DNA of 64,000 nt from Flammeovirgaceae bacterium UBA7330 (GTDB lineage Bacteria; Bacteroidota; Bacteroidia; Cytophagales; Cyclobacteriaceae), in NCBI GenBank assembly GCA_002471275.1, contig DKPQ01000014.1, positions 124,461-188,460 of the forward strand. Direction: 5' to 3'. The notes under the pieces were generated by a model. The model searched no databases and was not told the origin of the DNA. It was given only the letters and a program-made list of their open reading frames with translations. Positions 1 to 7,100 of this stretch are shown piece after piece. The position numbers were made by a program, and so were the translations under genes. The first letter of the stretch is position 1. The number at the start of each line of letters is the position of its first letter.

Positions 1-242
1 ACCTCCGAGGGATCCGGTTTACCCTGTTGGTAGAGTTTGGTTTCATTCACATATCCGATCGCCGGAACGCCAAAGGCCTTGAAGGCCGCAACGATCCCGT
101 CGGTGATCTGAAGCCGATGGTCATAGCCACCCACTCCATAGGAGACCGTAGGCAGATCGTCCACCGTGATGCAGACTTTCTTGTCTTGAGTCTGGCCAAT
201 TAAAACCAAAAGTGTGAGAAGGAAGGATAAAGCTGTTTTCAT
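1..242 (-). CDS. polysaccharide deacetylase-like protein, N-terminal part (cut by window start)
   Basis: Only the first 80 codons lie in the window. The ATG at 242 opens a hydrophobic signal peptide (MKTALSFLLTLLVLIGQTQ), so the product is exported. It is followed by DKKVCITVDDLPTVSYG, which matches the first NodB-homology motif, where the Asp pair holds the catalytic base and a metal ligand. Family knowledge: these enzymes remove N- or O-acetyl groups from cell-wall or extracellular polysaccharides. The substrate cannot be told from this fragment. The C-terminal catalytic motifs are outside the window, so the assignment rests on one motif plus the signal peptide. Confidence 0.6.
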   Translation of the reverse strand, partial: MKTALSFLLTLLVLIGQTQDKKVCITVDDLPTVSYGVGGYDHRLQITDGIVAAFKAFGVPAIGYVNETKLYQQGKPDPSE

Positions 243-381
243 TTGGGGGCAAACCTAAGGATTAAATGATTCCTTACACCAGCTATAACTTTTAAGGATT
301 TCTCGTAGTATGACGTCAGGATTTTTGAAAGGAAATCTAAGCGTATGATATGTGTTGTTCACCTTAATGCAAACTGCCCGT

Positions 382-426
382 CTATAACTGTCTGAGTGGC
401 TTTTTGGTCCAGATTACTTTAACCAC
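382..426 (-). pseudogene. truncated ParE/RelE-type toxin remnant
   Basis: A GTG at 426 overlaps the end of the antitoxin-like gene and opens the frame MVKVIWTKKPLRQL, then a stop at 382-384. This peptide matches the usual N-terminus of ParE-family toxins (short beta strand with Trp, then a basic helix). A full toxin has about 95-100 codons, so this is a broken copy. Downstream sequence to about 270 has no restored long frame. The overlapping antitoxin-toxin start is the usual layout of parDE modules. The match is short, so the call is tentative. Confidence 0.4.
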
Positions 427-602
427 CCTTTAGATTTTTCTTCTACTTCTATTTGGGTTAAAGTTTCTCCATTCATGTCTTGTTCCTCAGACTCTTCAAT
501 ATCAGCCAGCAATGAAAGCTGTTCATAAACATCTTCTAAAGTTGACTCAGGAGTTATTCGATCTGCAATCTGAACGAGATGTTCTTTTAATTTAGATTCC
601 AT
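414..602 (-). CDS. small antitoxin-like protein (ParD/RelB-type partner)
   Basis: A 62-residue acidic helical protein, beginning MESKLKEHLVQIADRITPES and ending with a Glu-rich segment and KGWLK. Many Bacteroidota antitoxins of ParE-type toxins look like this: a short helical N-terminus, an acidic linker, and a C-terminal helix with Trp that wraps the toxin. No conserved DNA-binding motif is certain. It overlaps the toxin-like remnant whose GTG lies at 426, which supports a toxin-antitoxin origin. With the toxin broken, it may now be an orphan. Function is inferred from context and composition only. Confidence 0.5.
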   Translation of the reverse strand: MESKLKEHLVQIADRITPESTLEDVYEQLSLLADIEESEEQDMNGETLTQIEVEEKSKGWLK

Positions 603-728
603 AAGACTAAGATAACAAATCAGTGGATGATGAAAATGTGAGGAGACAAAACAGAAAAGCTTGCGAATTCCGGAATGGAGGGATTTTTCAGTCGGATTAG
701 GTGGGTTGTAAATTAAAAAGAGACCCTT

Positions 729-775
729 CCTGGTTTGGCGGTTCCGATCAAATCGGAGGTACGCTTAGCCAGGTC
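729..775 (-). terminator. possible terminator hairpin after the HU-like gene
   Basis: An inner stem TCCGAT (743-748) / ATCGGA (752-757) lies inside an outer CCTGG (729-733) / CCAGG (768-772) pair. Read on the minus strand it is followed by CTCTTTTTAATTT. It sits 35-80 bases past the stop codon of the HU-like gene. The middle of the stem is poorly paired, so terminator activity is uncertain. Confidence 0.35.
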
Positions 776-808
776 GGGCCTCAGTAAACAATGACAACAT
801 TGATACTA

Positions 809-1228
809 TCAAGGGACTATGGATTCACTTTCGTCAATAGCTGTTCCTATCTTTTGGAATTTCAGCTTGCCTAATCGCGATCGAAGCTCCTTGCTCGGAC
901 GAAAGTTTACCTTCACCTTGTTGATGGTGTATTCGTCTACATCTCTCGGTCCATCCTCTGCCTTACTGGACAGGGCTGGTGAGAAACTGCCAAATTCACC
1001 TAACCTGATGATTCGACCATCTTCCATGTGGTAATTCATCCGTTCTAGAAATGACTCCAACACAGCAAATACATCTGTGGTAGTCAACGTGCTTCTATCC
1101 GCAATCTCCGTAGCAAACTTCCTCAAATTGATAGGTTGCTGACGAACGATTTCTGCATAATACTTGATTGTACCTCCGCCAACCACTCCCGGTTGACCTT
1201 TGGGTACGGACTTATATAAAATACTCAT
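809..1228 (-). CDS. HU family DNA-binding protein (HU-HIG type)
   Basis: 139 residues with the HU/IHF core: YYAEIVRQQPINLRKFATEIADRS, a helical middle (LTTTDVFAVLESFLERM), the G-EFGSF strand signature around residues 95-102, and a beta arm region VNFRPSKELR. Bacteroidota carry many such HU-like proteins with an N-terminal lead-in (here MSILYKSVPKGQPGVVGGG) and a variable tail. They bind DNA and probably help nucleoid packing or act as architectural proteins. The tail after residue 120 is short and acidic. The gene stands alone; its upstream sequence is AT-rich and carries a short palindrome. Confidence 0.8.
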   Translation of the reverse strand: MSILYKSVPKGQPGVVGGGTIKYYAEIVRQQPINLRKFATEIADRSTLTTTDVFAVLESFLERMNYHMEDGRIIRLGEFGSFSPALSSKAEDGPRDVDEYTINKVKVNFRPSKELRSRLGKLKFQKIGTAIDESESIVP

Positions 1229-1265
1229 TAGTGAAAAAAATTAAAAATTAAACATTGATTTAAAG

Positions 1266-1287
1266 TGCCTGCCAACATAGGCAGGCA
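1266..1287. repeat. short perfect palindrome upstream of the HU-like gene
   Basis: TGCCTGCC (1266-1273), loop AACATA, GGCAGGCA (1280-1287): an 8-bp perfect stem, 40-60 bases upstream of the HU-like start codon. It could be a REP-like dispersed palindrome or a regulatory stem in the leader. No T-tract follows, so it is not a typical terminator. Confidence 0.6.
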
Positions 1288-1794
1288 TGCTTCACTTGCT
1301 ATCACGCGGCTGGCGTCAGATTGTACCTATTGGGACTGGGACGAAAGCGTGGTAATGCCTACCGGAGCTTATCCACCAATAATGGTTTCTCTAAATTTCT
1401 GCTTTGCTTGGTCTTGCTGGGGACAGTGAGACGTTTGCTGGGCTTTAGCTTGTTAAGCGGTCGAATGCGCTTTTTCGACAAGTCTACAGACAATAAAAAG
1501 CGTGCAATAATTATTCCACAAAGGGTGCCAAAACGGTTAGTGAGACAAAATAATTTATTTATCTGCCATTTACTGAAAAAAGTATCTGATAACGCATCCT
1601 ACCGTGCTATGTAATCGTTTAATGATAAGGTAAGCAAGCTTAGGGAAAAAGGCTCTAATCTCCCCAATAGCCTTTCTCATTTTGAGACAGGAATTCCCAA
1701 ATCGGGAACCTTCATCATTTGTCCGAAATCATCATGAATGATGTTTATAAAATAGGCCCAAAATGTCCATTTAAAGGCTAAAAAGGGGCCTTTT

Positions 1795-1878
1795 AAAACC
1801 TGCGCAGCTTTTCGTTAAAACCCGTGCAGGTTTTGATCAAAACCTGCGTAGGTTTTGCATGAAACCCGCGCGGGTTTT
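1795..1878. repeat. array of four 18-bp palindromes with exact 22-bp period
   Basis: Units start at 1795, 1817, 1839 and 1861. Sequences are AAAACCTGCGCAGCTTTT, AAAACCCGTGCAGGTTTT, AAAACCTGCGTAGGTTTT and GAAACCCGCGCGGGTTTT. Each is a near-perfect palindrome; the spacers are CGTT, GATC and GCAT. A further palindrome AAAAGGGGCCTTTT lies just before, at 1781-1794. Arm changes are partly compensatory (CCTG/CAGG versus CCCG/CGGG). Length and spacers are unlike CRISPR, and no gene overlaps convincingly. Confidence 0.8.
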
Positions 1879-2045
1879 TGAGAGGATGTAGGCAGGTGTT
1901 TTTTAATGGGCTCTTGAAGGAGTTTTTTTAGGAGGGGATTCTCAAAATGAGAAAATGGTGGGGGTACTAAAATGACATAGAAAGAATTTATTGCTGCTAG
2001 GAGAGCATGCAGAAAGACAGAAAGCATTCAAATTCATTACAAATT

Positions 2046-2693
2046 TTAATTCTCGTTTTTTAGTCCTTGATTCAAATGTTGGCTAAGTTCATCGGCTCTG
2101 TCCATTATCATGAAGTGTCCACCGTTCGAAATCACGGTTACTTCTTCTTCTTTGTTGAAGTTCAAAAGTCGGTCAGATGATCCATGAATTCTGAGCATGT
2201 TAGTCGGTCGTTTATAGTTATCCCATCTTGTGATTTGGTTAGATGCCCATCTCAAAAAGTTAATGTCAGTATCAGCTAAAACCTGTTTAAGCTTTTTCTT
2301 GAATTTAGGTTCAGTTACTCCGAAAAAGTAGTTGACTACAAACTCAGGTGGTTTCATTAGAAAATTAGGAATCAAGTTTAGAAGTCCAGCTTTTCCAAGA
2401 ATTCGGAAGACCAATGGTATATCAGCTTTGCTAGTGGCCGAGGATATTAATACTATCTTCTCGGGATTTAAGATCCTACTGAGTTCAAGTGCGATCATTC
2501 CTCCAAATGAGATTCCGATAATTGTAAAGGGCTCCTTAGTATCTATTTGTTCAGCTAAGCGAGCAGTATATTCTTGAATTGTCTCTTTTGGTACTGGGTC
2601 TATCCACTTAAGAGGAGTTATCTCGAAATTGAGAGTCAGTTCTGAGAAAACCCTCTCATCAACTCCCAAACCACCTATGCCATATACTTTCAA
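2046..2693 (-). CDS. alpha/beta hydrolase
   Basis: 215 residues with an alpha/beta-hydrolase fold. The nucleophile elbow is G60-I-S62-F-G-G, the acid is D174 in HGSSDRLL, and the catalytic His is H193 in GGHFMIMD. The start MKVYGIGGLGVDERVF supplies the oxyanion-side Gly-rich strand. No signal peptide, so it is cytoplasmic. The family includes esterases, lipases and acyl hydrolases; the substrate is unknown. Its ATG overlaps the stop of the upstream lipoprotein-like gene by 4 bp, so the two are probably translated together. It is the last gene of a minus-strand run with low GC. Confidence 0.8.
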   Translation of the reverse strand: MKVYGIGGLGVDERVFSELTLNFEITPLKWIDPVPKETIQEYTARLAEQIDTKEPFTIIGISFGGMIALELSRILNPEKIVLISSATSKADIPLVFRILGKAGLLNLIPNFLMKPPEFVVNYFFGVTEPKFKKKLKQVLADTDINFLRWASNQITRWDNYKRPTNMLRIHGSSDRLLNFNKEEEVTVISNGGHFMIMDRADELSQHLNQGLKNEN

Positions 2694-3139
2694 AATCCTG
2701 TTCTTATATTCTCAAATCGACTAATGGCAAGCAGTTCAGATGTCTTCTTTCTTCCGTTCTTGAACATGTTCATTTGGGAATATAGAGGTGCGTGGTCTGG
2801 TACTGAAAAGTCAGTAAGTCCAAAAGTTGTTGTATCGGTCAGATTAGTCCATCCGTTCAAGTGCTTTTTTGAAAACATCCTACTCGAACCAATGATCACA
2901 ATTTCACCATCGATTTGATAACTCAGTTGGAAAAATAGCGAGTCAATTTTATTAAGAGTTTTTGCTGCTGGAAGTGTTGTAATTAAGTCAAATGAGACCT
3001 TACCATTCTTGACTGGAATCGGGTTAGGGTTAACCTTTAACTCCATTTCCTGTGCAATTTTTAGGGTTCCATTATCACACTGCATTGCAGTCAAAATGAG
3101 AGAAAAAAACAGAAGAGTAACTTGAAGAAATTTTCTCAT
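2690..3139 (-). CDS. hypothetical exported protein
   Basis: From the ATG at 3139 the protein has 149 residues and opens with a signal sequence, MRKFLQVTLLFFSLILTAMQ, followed by Cys. The residue before Cys is Gln, so a lipobox is imperfect and lipoprotein status is doubtful. The mature part is beta-rich with alternating hydrophobic residues (ELKVNPNPIPVKNGKVSFDLIT) and resembles a small immunoglobulin-like domain. I do not recognise a family. An upstream start at 3163 would add eight residues before the signal and is less likely. It overlaps the hydrolase gene by 4 bp (operon). Confidence 0.6.
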   Translation of the reverse strand: MRKFLQVTLLFFSLILTAMQCDNGTLKIAQEMELKVNPNPIPVKNGKVSFDLITTLPAAKTLNKIDSLFFQLSYQIDGEIVIIGSSRMFSKKHLNGWTNLTDTTTFGLTDFSVPDHAPLYSQMNMFKNGRKKTSELLAISRFENIRTGF

Positions 3140-3203
3140 GGCCTCATGAAAGAGAACGATCATCTAAAATGAGTTATGCACCTCAGTTGCTAGAAGCAGC
3201 AAA

Positions 3204-3240
3204 GATTCTTTTTTAAATTGCCCTTTCAAAATGCTCAGCT
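3204..3240 (-). repeat. diverged copy of the cassette-leader element (copy 4)
   Basis: The plus strand reads AAATTGCCCTTTCAAAATG here, close to AAATTTCCCTTTCAAACAG in copy 1 (5648-5739). It lies about 65-100 bases upstream of the start at 3139, the same placement as the other copies relative to their genes. Confidence 0.45.
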
Positions 3241-3272
3241 CGCGTATTGATTTTAGTATCTGTTGGCAGCAG

Positions 3273-3602
3273 TTATTTTTGAGTATTTCGGACTTCATAC
3301 TTTTCAATTGCAGTTTTGAAAAGAGCATCGCATTCATCCTTGAATACATTCTTATTTTCTAAAAGTTCATTGAGTTTTTCACAAAGACTTTTGTAAACAA
3401 TCTGATGAGCCTTGTGGCCAATATTTTCTTCTAAATATTCATCCATCTCGAAATCTTCAGTGATCGCTTTGTTTAGAAGATGTAACAAACCATCTTTTGA
3501 AATCTTATCGATTTCAATCCATTCACCGGAATCAGCCAGAAAATGTCCTTTATTATTTTCAATTTTTAAGTATTTCATAGGATTCATTTCTTCTTCGCTC
3601 AT
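3273..3602 (-). CDS. small acidic protein coupled to the PHP-ABC ATPase
   Basis: Up to 109 residues; starts are possible at 3602, 3587 and 3578. The last (MKYLKIENNKGHFL) looks like a natural N-terminus and gives 101 residues. The gene overlaps the 3' end of the ATPase gene by 20-44 bp, depending on the start, so translation is almost certainly coupled. The protein is acidic and helical (HLLNKAITEDFEMDEYLEENIGH, then KLNELLENKNVFKDECDALF), without signal peptide or membrane segment. I do not recognise the family. Tight coupling suggests a partner, regulator or immunity-like subunit of the upstream PHP-ATPase. Confidence 0.65.
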   Translation of the reverse strand: MSEEEMNPMKYLKIENNKGHFLADSGEWIEIDKISKDGLLHLLNKAITEDFEMDEYLEENIGHKAHQIVYKSLCEKLNELLENKNVFKDECDALFKTAIEKYEVRNTQK

Positions 3603-5580
3603 ACTCTTCGTTTCCGGCCTCCAAGCAATTCAGCAAAACTTCATAGTTATCAATTTCCTCTCCATCAACTGATTTGAGTTTTTTATCGGATGGAAAACCA
3701 GAAAAAGTCTTATATACTATTTCACCATTTTCAATTACTCTTTTTGTGCAAGCAATGAAATTGGGCTTTATTGAAGCCCCTACAGTGCTATTATGTGTAA
3801 CAATAATAACCGGAATTGATTTTGAGATATCTCTTAATAGTTCGTTAACCTCGTTCTTCAAGAAAATATTATCAAATGAAGATTCGGGTTCATCAATTAA
3901 CAGCATATTATGCTTAAGAGCATCATTTATTTCATGCAATAAATTAAATTCAGACCTTTCTCCACCTGAAACATGGAATCCTAATTTATTTAGGGTTTTA
4001 TACTCTATATCAACAAAGTACTTAAATAGCTCAGTATCTTCAATTTCAGCTTTCTTCAAGCACATTAAGAATGTGTATGGCTGAAGGTAATTTGAATAAG
4101 CATTAACTAACGAAACTTGGCGATTGCTTACTTTTTTAAGATGTGAAGCACTACTGAATTTCTTTGTTGATGCAACGATTTTGAAGCCTCTTATCTCTTT
4201 TCGATCAATTTCCTTTTCAATCTTTAAGTTATTAGTAATTGAGGTGAATTTCTGAATCTTTTCTTTCTCAACTAAAATTCTATAAAAATCAACGTCCGAT
4301 GGGACAGGTGAGGAAGTTCTAAAAATTAATTCATCTTTGATCTTAGTAATTAAGTTATTGACCCATTCCCTTTTAAGATTTACTTCTTCAAGTCTTAAAT
4401 ACTCCTTCATCAGATCAATTTCCAAATCTTCTAAGGTTGCTGGAGTTATATGTCTGTTGATTAAGTCCTTGTATTCCGTATTTTCTTTAATCGTTTTTGC
4501 CGCTGTAATTAATTGTCTCAATCCTGAAAGATCTTTTTTGCCAAAATGATTTTCGCTAAAAAGCTTCGTGTTCGAAAATGCATCCGCTTTTTCACTATCC
4601 GAAGCAAATTTCAGCAGGGAGTTCAGATACTTTTCAAGGTCAATTTCATTTTGCTTTAGGTCTATATTTTTGACTGAGTCAACAACGATCTTGAAGTCTT
4701 TAAGATAATCTTCAGATACAGTACTATGTCTTCTAGAAAGAAGCTCTTCGAACTTTTGCTCATCATTTTGCAGTAGTGAGAACTGTCTAATGAATTTGAT
4801 ATTCTCATGTGTTTGATTGATCTTATCCAGAGTAACAGTTTTACCTGTTGATCTCTCCCCAAGAATGACATTTAATCCGGTTGACAACATTAAACCTTCG
4901 GCTGTAGCTTGAAAAAACTCATTACCTTCTTCCTTAGTTAAAAAGACTTTTTGCTTATCAGTTAAACATAGTTTTATTCCAGCCAGAGAAATTTCATCCA
5001 GATCAACCCAAGTCTGCTGTGTAGAAAAGTTTTCCATTTCGGAGAAATATCTCGAATCACTAAATATTACCGGTACCAAGCTATCTGGATCCTTAACACA
5101 GCTTTTAAATTTCTTGTAGCTTGAAACCTCACCAGCACTTATCAAAGTATTAATTTTTCTTATTGTCTCAGTTTTAACTATCGGTCGCTTATGATAATGC
5201 GGGATTAATAAGAATTTATCTAAGCTTGGAAAAATATCAGCGAACTGTTCTACAGTTATGTCGTCATCTTTTGTTTTGATAAGTTGACTGACTCGATCAC
5301 ATTTTTTGGAAAAATCATTTATTTCTGAAAGATCAGAGTTGTCGGATATGACTAATAGATGACCTCCTTCTAAGTCTATTTCAATTCCAGGAAAAACAAC
5401 AATATCAAGATCATCTTTAATCTTCAAATATTGTTTAAGATCAAAGGTATTATGATTTGTTATGGCAATGCAGGCAATATCAAGAGTTTCAACATATTGC
5501 TTCAGCTTTGAAAAGTCAAATTCAAACGGATAATCACTTACTGTAGAATTTGTATGTATATGTAAATCTATTTTTTTCAT
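3559..5580 (-). CDS. PHP-domain / ABC-type ATPase (TrlF/Ppl-like), candidate defence protein
   Basis: 673 residues. The N-terminal PHP (polymerase/histidinol phosphatase) domain shows D5-L-H7-I-H9, N42-H43-N44, G65-I-E67, H128-Y-H130 and F173-S-D175, the metal-ligand pattern of PHP phosphoesterases. From about residue 235 comes an ABC/SMC-like ATPase: Walker A G241-ERSTGKT, a helical insert 270-460, signature S538-GGERS, Walker B LLIDEPESSFDN (catalytic E564) and H596 in VTHN. PHP-ATPase fusions of this layout are known in TrlF-like proteins and in the antiviral Ppl type. No signal peptide. It overlaps the downstream small gene and sits in a low-GC, cassette-like region. Role in phage defence is inferred from architecture and context. 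Confidence 0.8.
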   Translation of the reverse strand: MKKIDLHIHTNSTVSDYPFEFDFSKLKQYVETLDIACIAITNHNTFDLKQYLKIKDDLDIVVFPGIEIDLEGGHLLVISDNSDLSEINDFSKKCDRVSQLIKTKDDDITVEQFADIFPSLDKFLLIPHYHKRPIVKTETIRKINTLISAGEVSSYKKFKSCVKDPDSLVPVIFSDSRYFSEMENFSTQQTWVDLDEISLAGIKLCLTDKQKVFLTKEEGNEFFQATAEGLMLSTGLNVILGERSTGKTVTLDKINQTHENIKFIRQFSLLQNDEQKFEELLSRRHSTVSEDYLKDFKIVVDSVKNIDLKQNEIDLEKYLNSLLKFASDSEKADAFSNTKLFSENHFGKKDLSGLRQLITAAKTIKENTEYKDLINRHITPATLEDLEIDLMKEYLRLEEVNLKREWVNNLITKIKDELIFRTSSPVPSDVDFYRILVEKEKIQKFTSITNNLKIEKEIDRKEIRGFKIVASTKKFSSASHLKKVSNRQVSLVNAYSNYLQPYTFLMCLKKAEIEDTELFKYFVDIEYKTLNKLGFHVSGGERSEFNLLHEINDALKHNMLLIDEPESSFDNIFLKNEVNELLRDISKSIPVIIVTHNSTVGASIKPNFIACTKRVIENGEIVYKTFSGFPSDKKLKSVDGEEIDNYEVLLNCLEAGNEEYERRRNESYEILKN

Positions 5581-5605
5581 CTTCGGCTATTACCGCCTAT
5601 ATACG

Positions 5606-5631
5606 GTTATGTTGTATTAATGCAACATAAC
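5606..5631. repeat. perfect 9-bp palindrome upstream of the PHP-ATPase gene
   Basis: GTTATGTTG (5606-5614), loop TATTAATG, CAACATAAC (5623-5631). It lies 26-51 bases upstream of the ATPase start codon, so it could be an operator, a leader hairpin or part of a cassette boundary. The stem is AT-rich and lacks a T-tract on either side. Confidence 0.6.
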
Positions 5632-5647
5632 TACTTATATCACCTAT

Positions 5648-5739
5648 AAATCTACCAAATTTCCCTTTCAAACAGGTATGCATCAAAAGAAAACCCTTCA
5701 CTTCCTATTGATGCGAGGGGTTTTCATTAAGAACCAGCT
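5648..5739 (-). repeat. cassette-leader element, copy 1
   Basis: The plus strand runs from AAATCTACCAAATTTCCC to TTAAGAACCAGCT. Its two halves align with 8725-8818 (same beginning, AACCC/ACCCC middle, TTAAG-ACCAGCT end). It contains an 8-bp hairpin GAAAACCC (5689-5696) / GGGTTTTC (5718-5725), terminator-like on the minus strand. It lies about 70 bases upstream of the PHP-ATPase gene. Confidence 0.6.
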
Positions 5740-5858
5740 ATAAAAATTAAGCCTAAAGATATGGTAAATAGTGGTTTTATGAAAGGTAAGGTTTAACGGC
5801 TATCACCTTTCCTGATGGATTTTATTTTATGCGTCTGCTGTTCTGTTCGTTGAAATTG

Positions 5859-5945
5859 CAAACTCCAACGAGTTTGGGGTTGTGGGAAAGGGAATCAGGA
5901 GATTCCCAACTATCTATCCTACGACATGCCCTTCGGAACATGTCG
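5859..5945. repeat. cluster of three short hairpins (REP-like)
   Basis: Three perfect 7-bp stems in 87 bases: CAAACTC-caac-GAGTTTG (5859-5876), GGGAATC-agga-GATTCCC (5890-5907) and CGACATG-cccttcggaa-CATGTCG (5922-5945). They fill most of the noncoding space between the PHP-ATPase leader and the plus-strand DUF2306 gene. Closely packed hairpins without coding potential are typical of dispersed REP-type elements. Confidence 0.55.
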
Positions 5946-6042
5946 AGGAGCTAAGTCGCATATTTAATAGCATTTGTCGGAAAAGTCGTGATTCGTTCCG
6001 CACAAATAAATTTACTTTATCACCAAATTCTGCTATCGTTTT

Positions 6043-6867
6043 ATGGATCAAGTTATTTCTGATTTTAAGCCTGGTGTACTGCTGCGAATCATGCTCAATT
6101 TGCTGGTCATCACAGTCTGGATAAGTGCGTTGCTCTTTGGGCTTTATATCTTGGCATTCTATTTTGTTTCCCTGGTTCAGGGCAATACTTCACAATGGAA
6201 TGAAGTATTGCCGGGTTTGCATGATACCCAAACCAGGAGTGCCACTGCAGGCATAGGATTGCACTTTGCTGCAGGAGGTATCATACTTATCCTGGGGTGT
6301 ATTCAGTTGCTTGATCCGGTGAGGTTGAGGTATCCCACTTTTCACAGGTGGATTGGACGGATATATGTCTCAGCTTCTCTTCTTACCGCTATCGGTGGAC
6401 TGATTTTCATTTTAGTTAAAGGAACCATCGGTGGCTTTTGGATGGATATTGGTTTTACAGGTTATGGTATACTCACGTTTGTGGTGGCCCTCAATACCAT
6501 CCTGTTTGCCCGGTCAGGAAATTTTGAAAGTCACCGTGCATGGGCCATCCGATTATTTGCCCTGACAATTGGCTCCTGGCTTTACCGCATGGAGTACGGT
6601 TTTTGGTTTTTATTCATGGACAGGTTAGGGCATACAAGTGACTTTACCGGGCCCTTTGATTATTTCATGGATTTCTTCTTTTACGTACCAAATCTTCTGG
6701 TAGCAGAGCTTTTTGTAAGGCGGAAAAAATTGATCAAAAGTAAATTGGGTGAAGGGATTGCAGTGATCGTTTTGTTTTGTGCTACTACCTTCCTCATCCT
6801 GGCGACTTATTTTTTTACGAAGAAGTATTGGGGGCCCGCAATATTGGAAGTTGTTTTTGGTGGGTAA
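6043..6867 (+). CDS. DUF2306 integral membrane protein
   Basis: 274 residues with about seven hydrophobic segments (for example around residues 20-45, 70-90, 105-130, 135-155, 175-200, 215-230, 245-265). Family landmarks are G-H-FAAGGIILILGCIQLL, YPTFHRWIGRIYV and FESHRAWAIRLFAL, with conserved His residues that suggest heme or metal binding in the membrane. The biochemical role is not established. It is the only plus-strand gene in this stretch and stands between cassette-like noncoding blocks. Confidence 0.75.
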   Translation: MDQVISDFKPGVLLRIMLNLLVITVWISALLFGLYILAFYFVSLVQGNTSQWNEVLPGLHDTQTRSATAGIGLHFAAGGIILILGCIQLLDPVRLRYPTFHRWIGRIYVSASLLTAIGGLIFILVKGTIGGFWMDIGFTGYGILTFVVALNTILFARSGNFESHRAWAIRLFALTIGSWLYRMEYGFWFLFMDRLGHTSDFTGPFDYFMDFFFYVPNLLVAELFVRRKKLIKSKLGEGIAVIVLFCATTFLILATYFFTKKYWGPAILEVVFGG

Positions 6868-6880
6868 AGCCAAGCAATGT

Positions 6881-7077
6881 GTTATATGCCCCAGACCTGA
6901 CAAGTTCAGATAAAACTAGCGGAACTGCTCAACCACTGCAACAGTATCTACGAAGAAACGGCAAACTAAAGTCTAAACTCCAGAAGCGGTTAAGGTTATA
7001 AAGGCAAGGAATCATGCAGAATGGGCAGTCAAGCGGCAAAGTCGCAAGTCAGTGGCAGAAAGCAGCAGACATATAAC
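6881..7077. other. noncoding block bounded by an 8-bp inverted repeat
   Basis: GTTATATG (6881-6888) and CATATAAC (7070-7077) enclose about 180 bases without a gene, rich in GGCAA/GTCGC-like short words. The GTT...AAC ends resemble cassette junction boundaries in integron-type arrays, but the orientation is not that of a standard attC site. It separates the DUF2306 gene from the 3' end of the lipoprotein gene. Confidence 0.35.
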
Positions 7078-7100
7078 CAATAACGCTTATTAGATGTCGT

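Larger units (their letters stand above)
1229..2045. other. 816-bp intergenic region with palindromic repeats, no convincing gene
   Basis: No open frame here has family resemblance or coding character. The region contains a short palindrome at 1266-1287 and an ordered array of four palindromes at 1795-1878. Other parts look like unique or decayed sequence, for example the mixed-composition 1320-1620 stretch. Confidence 0.6.

Noticed and set aside
1321..1614. 97-codon plus-strand frame in the intergenic region
   Set aside because: Basic, low-complexity composition with no domain, and the strand is opposite to neighbours; the reverse frame is no better. Treated as noncoding.
1795..1878. The palindrome array as a CRISPR
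   Set aside because: Spacers are only 4 bp and repeats are 18-bp palindromes, so it cannot store spacers.
1815..2027. 70-codon minus-strand frame overlapping the palindrome array
   Set aside because: It would read the repeats as protein and contains no recognisable motif, so it is a by-product of the repeats.
3164..3349. 61-codon minus-strand frame between the small partner and the exported protein
   Set aside because: Mostly overlaps the better-supported small partner in another frame and has no family features.
5882..6124. 80-codon plus-strand frame before the DUF2306 gene
   Set aside because: Covers the REP-like hairpins and overlaps the DUF2306 start in another frame; no coding signal.
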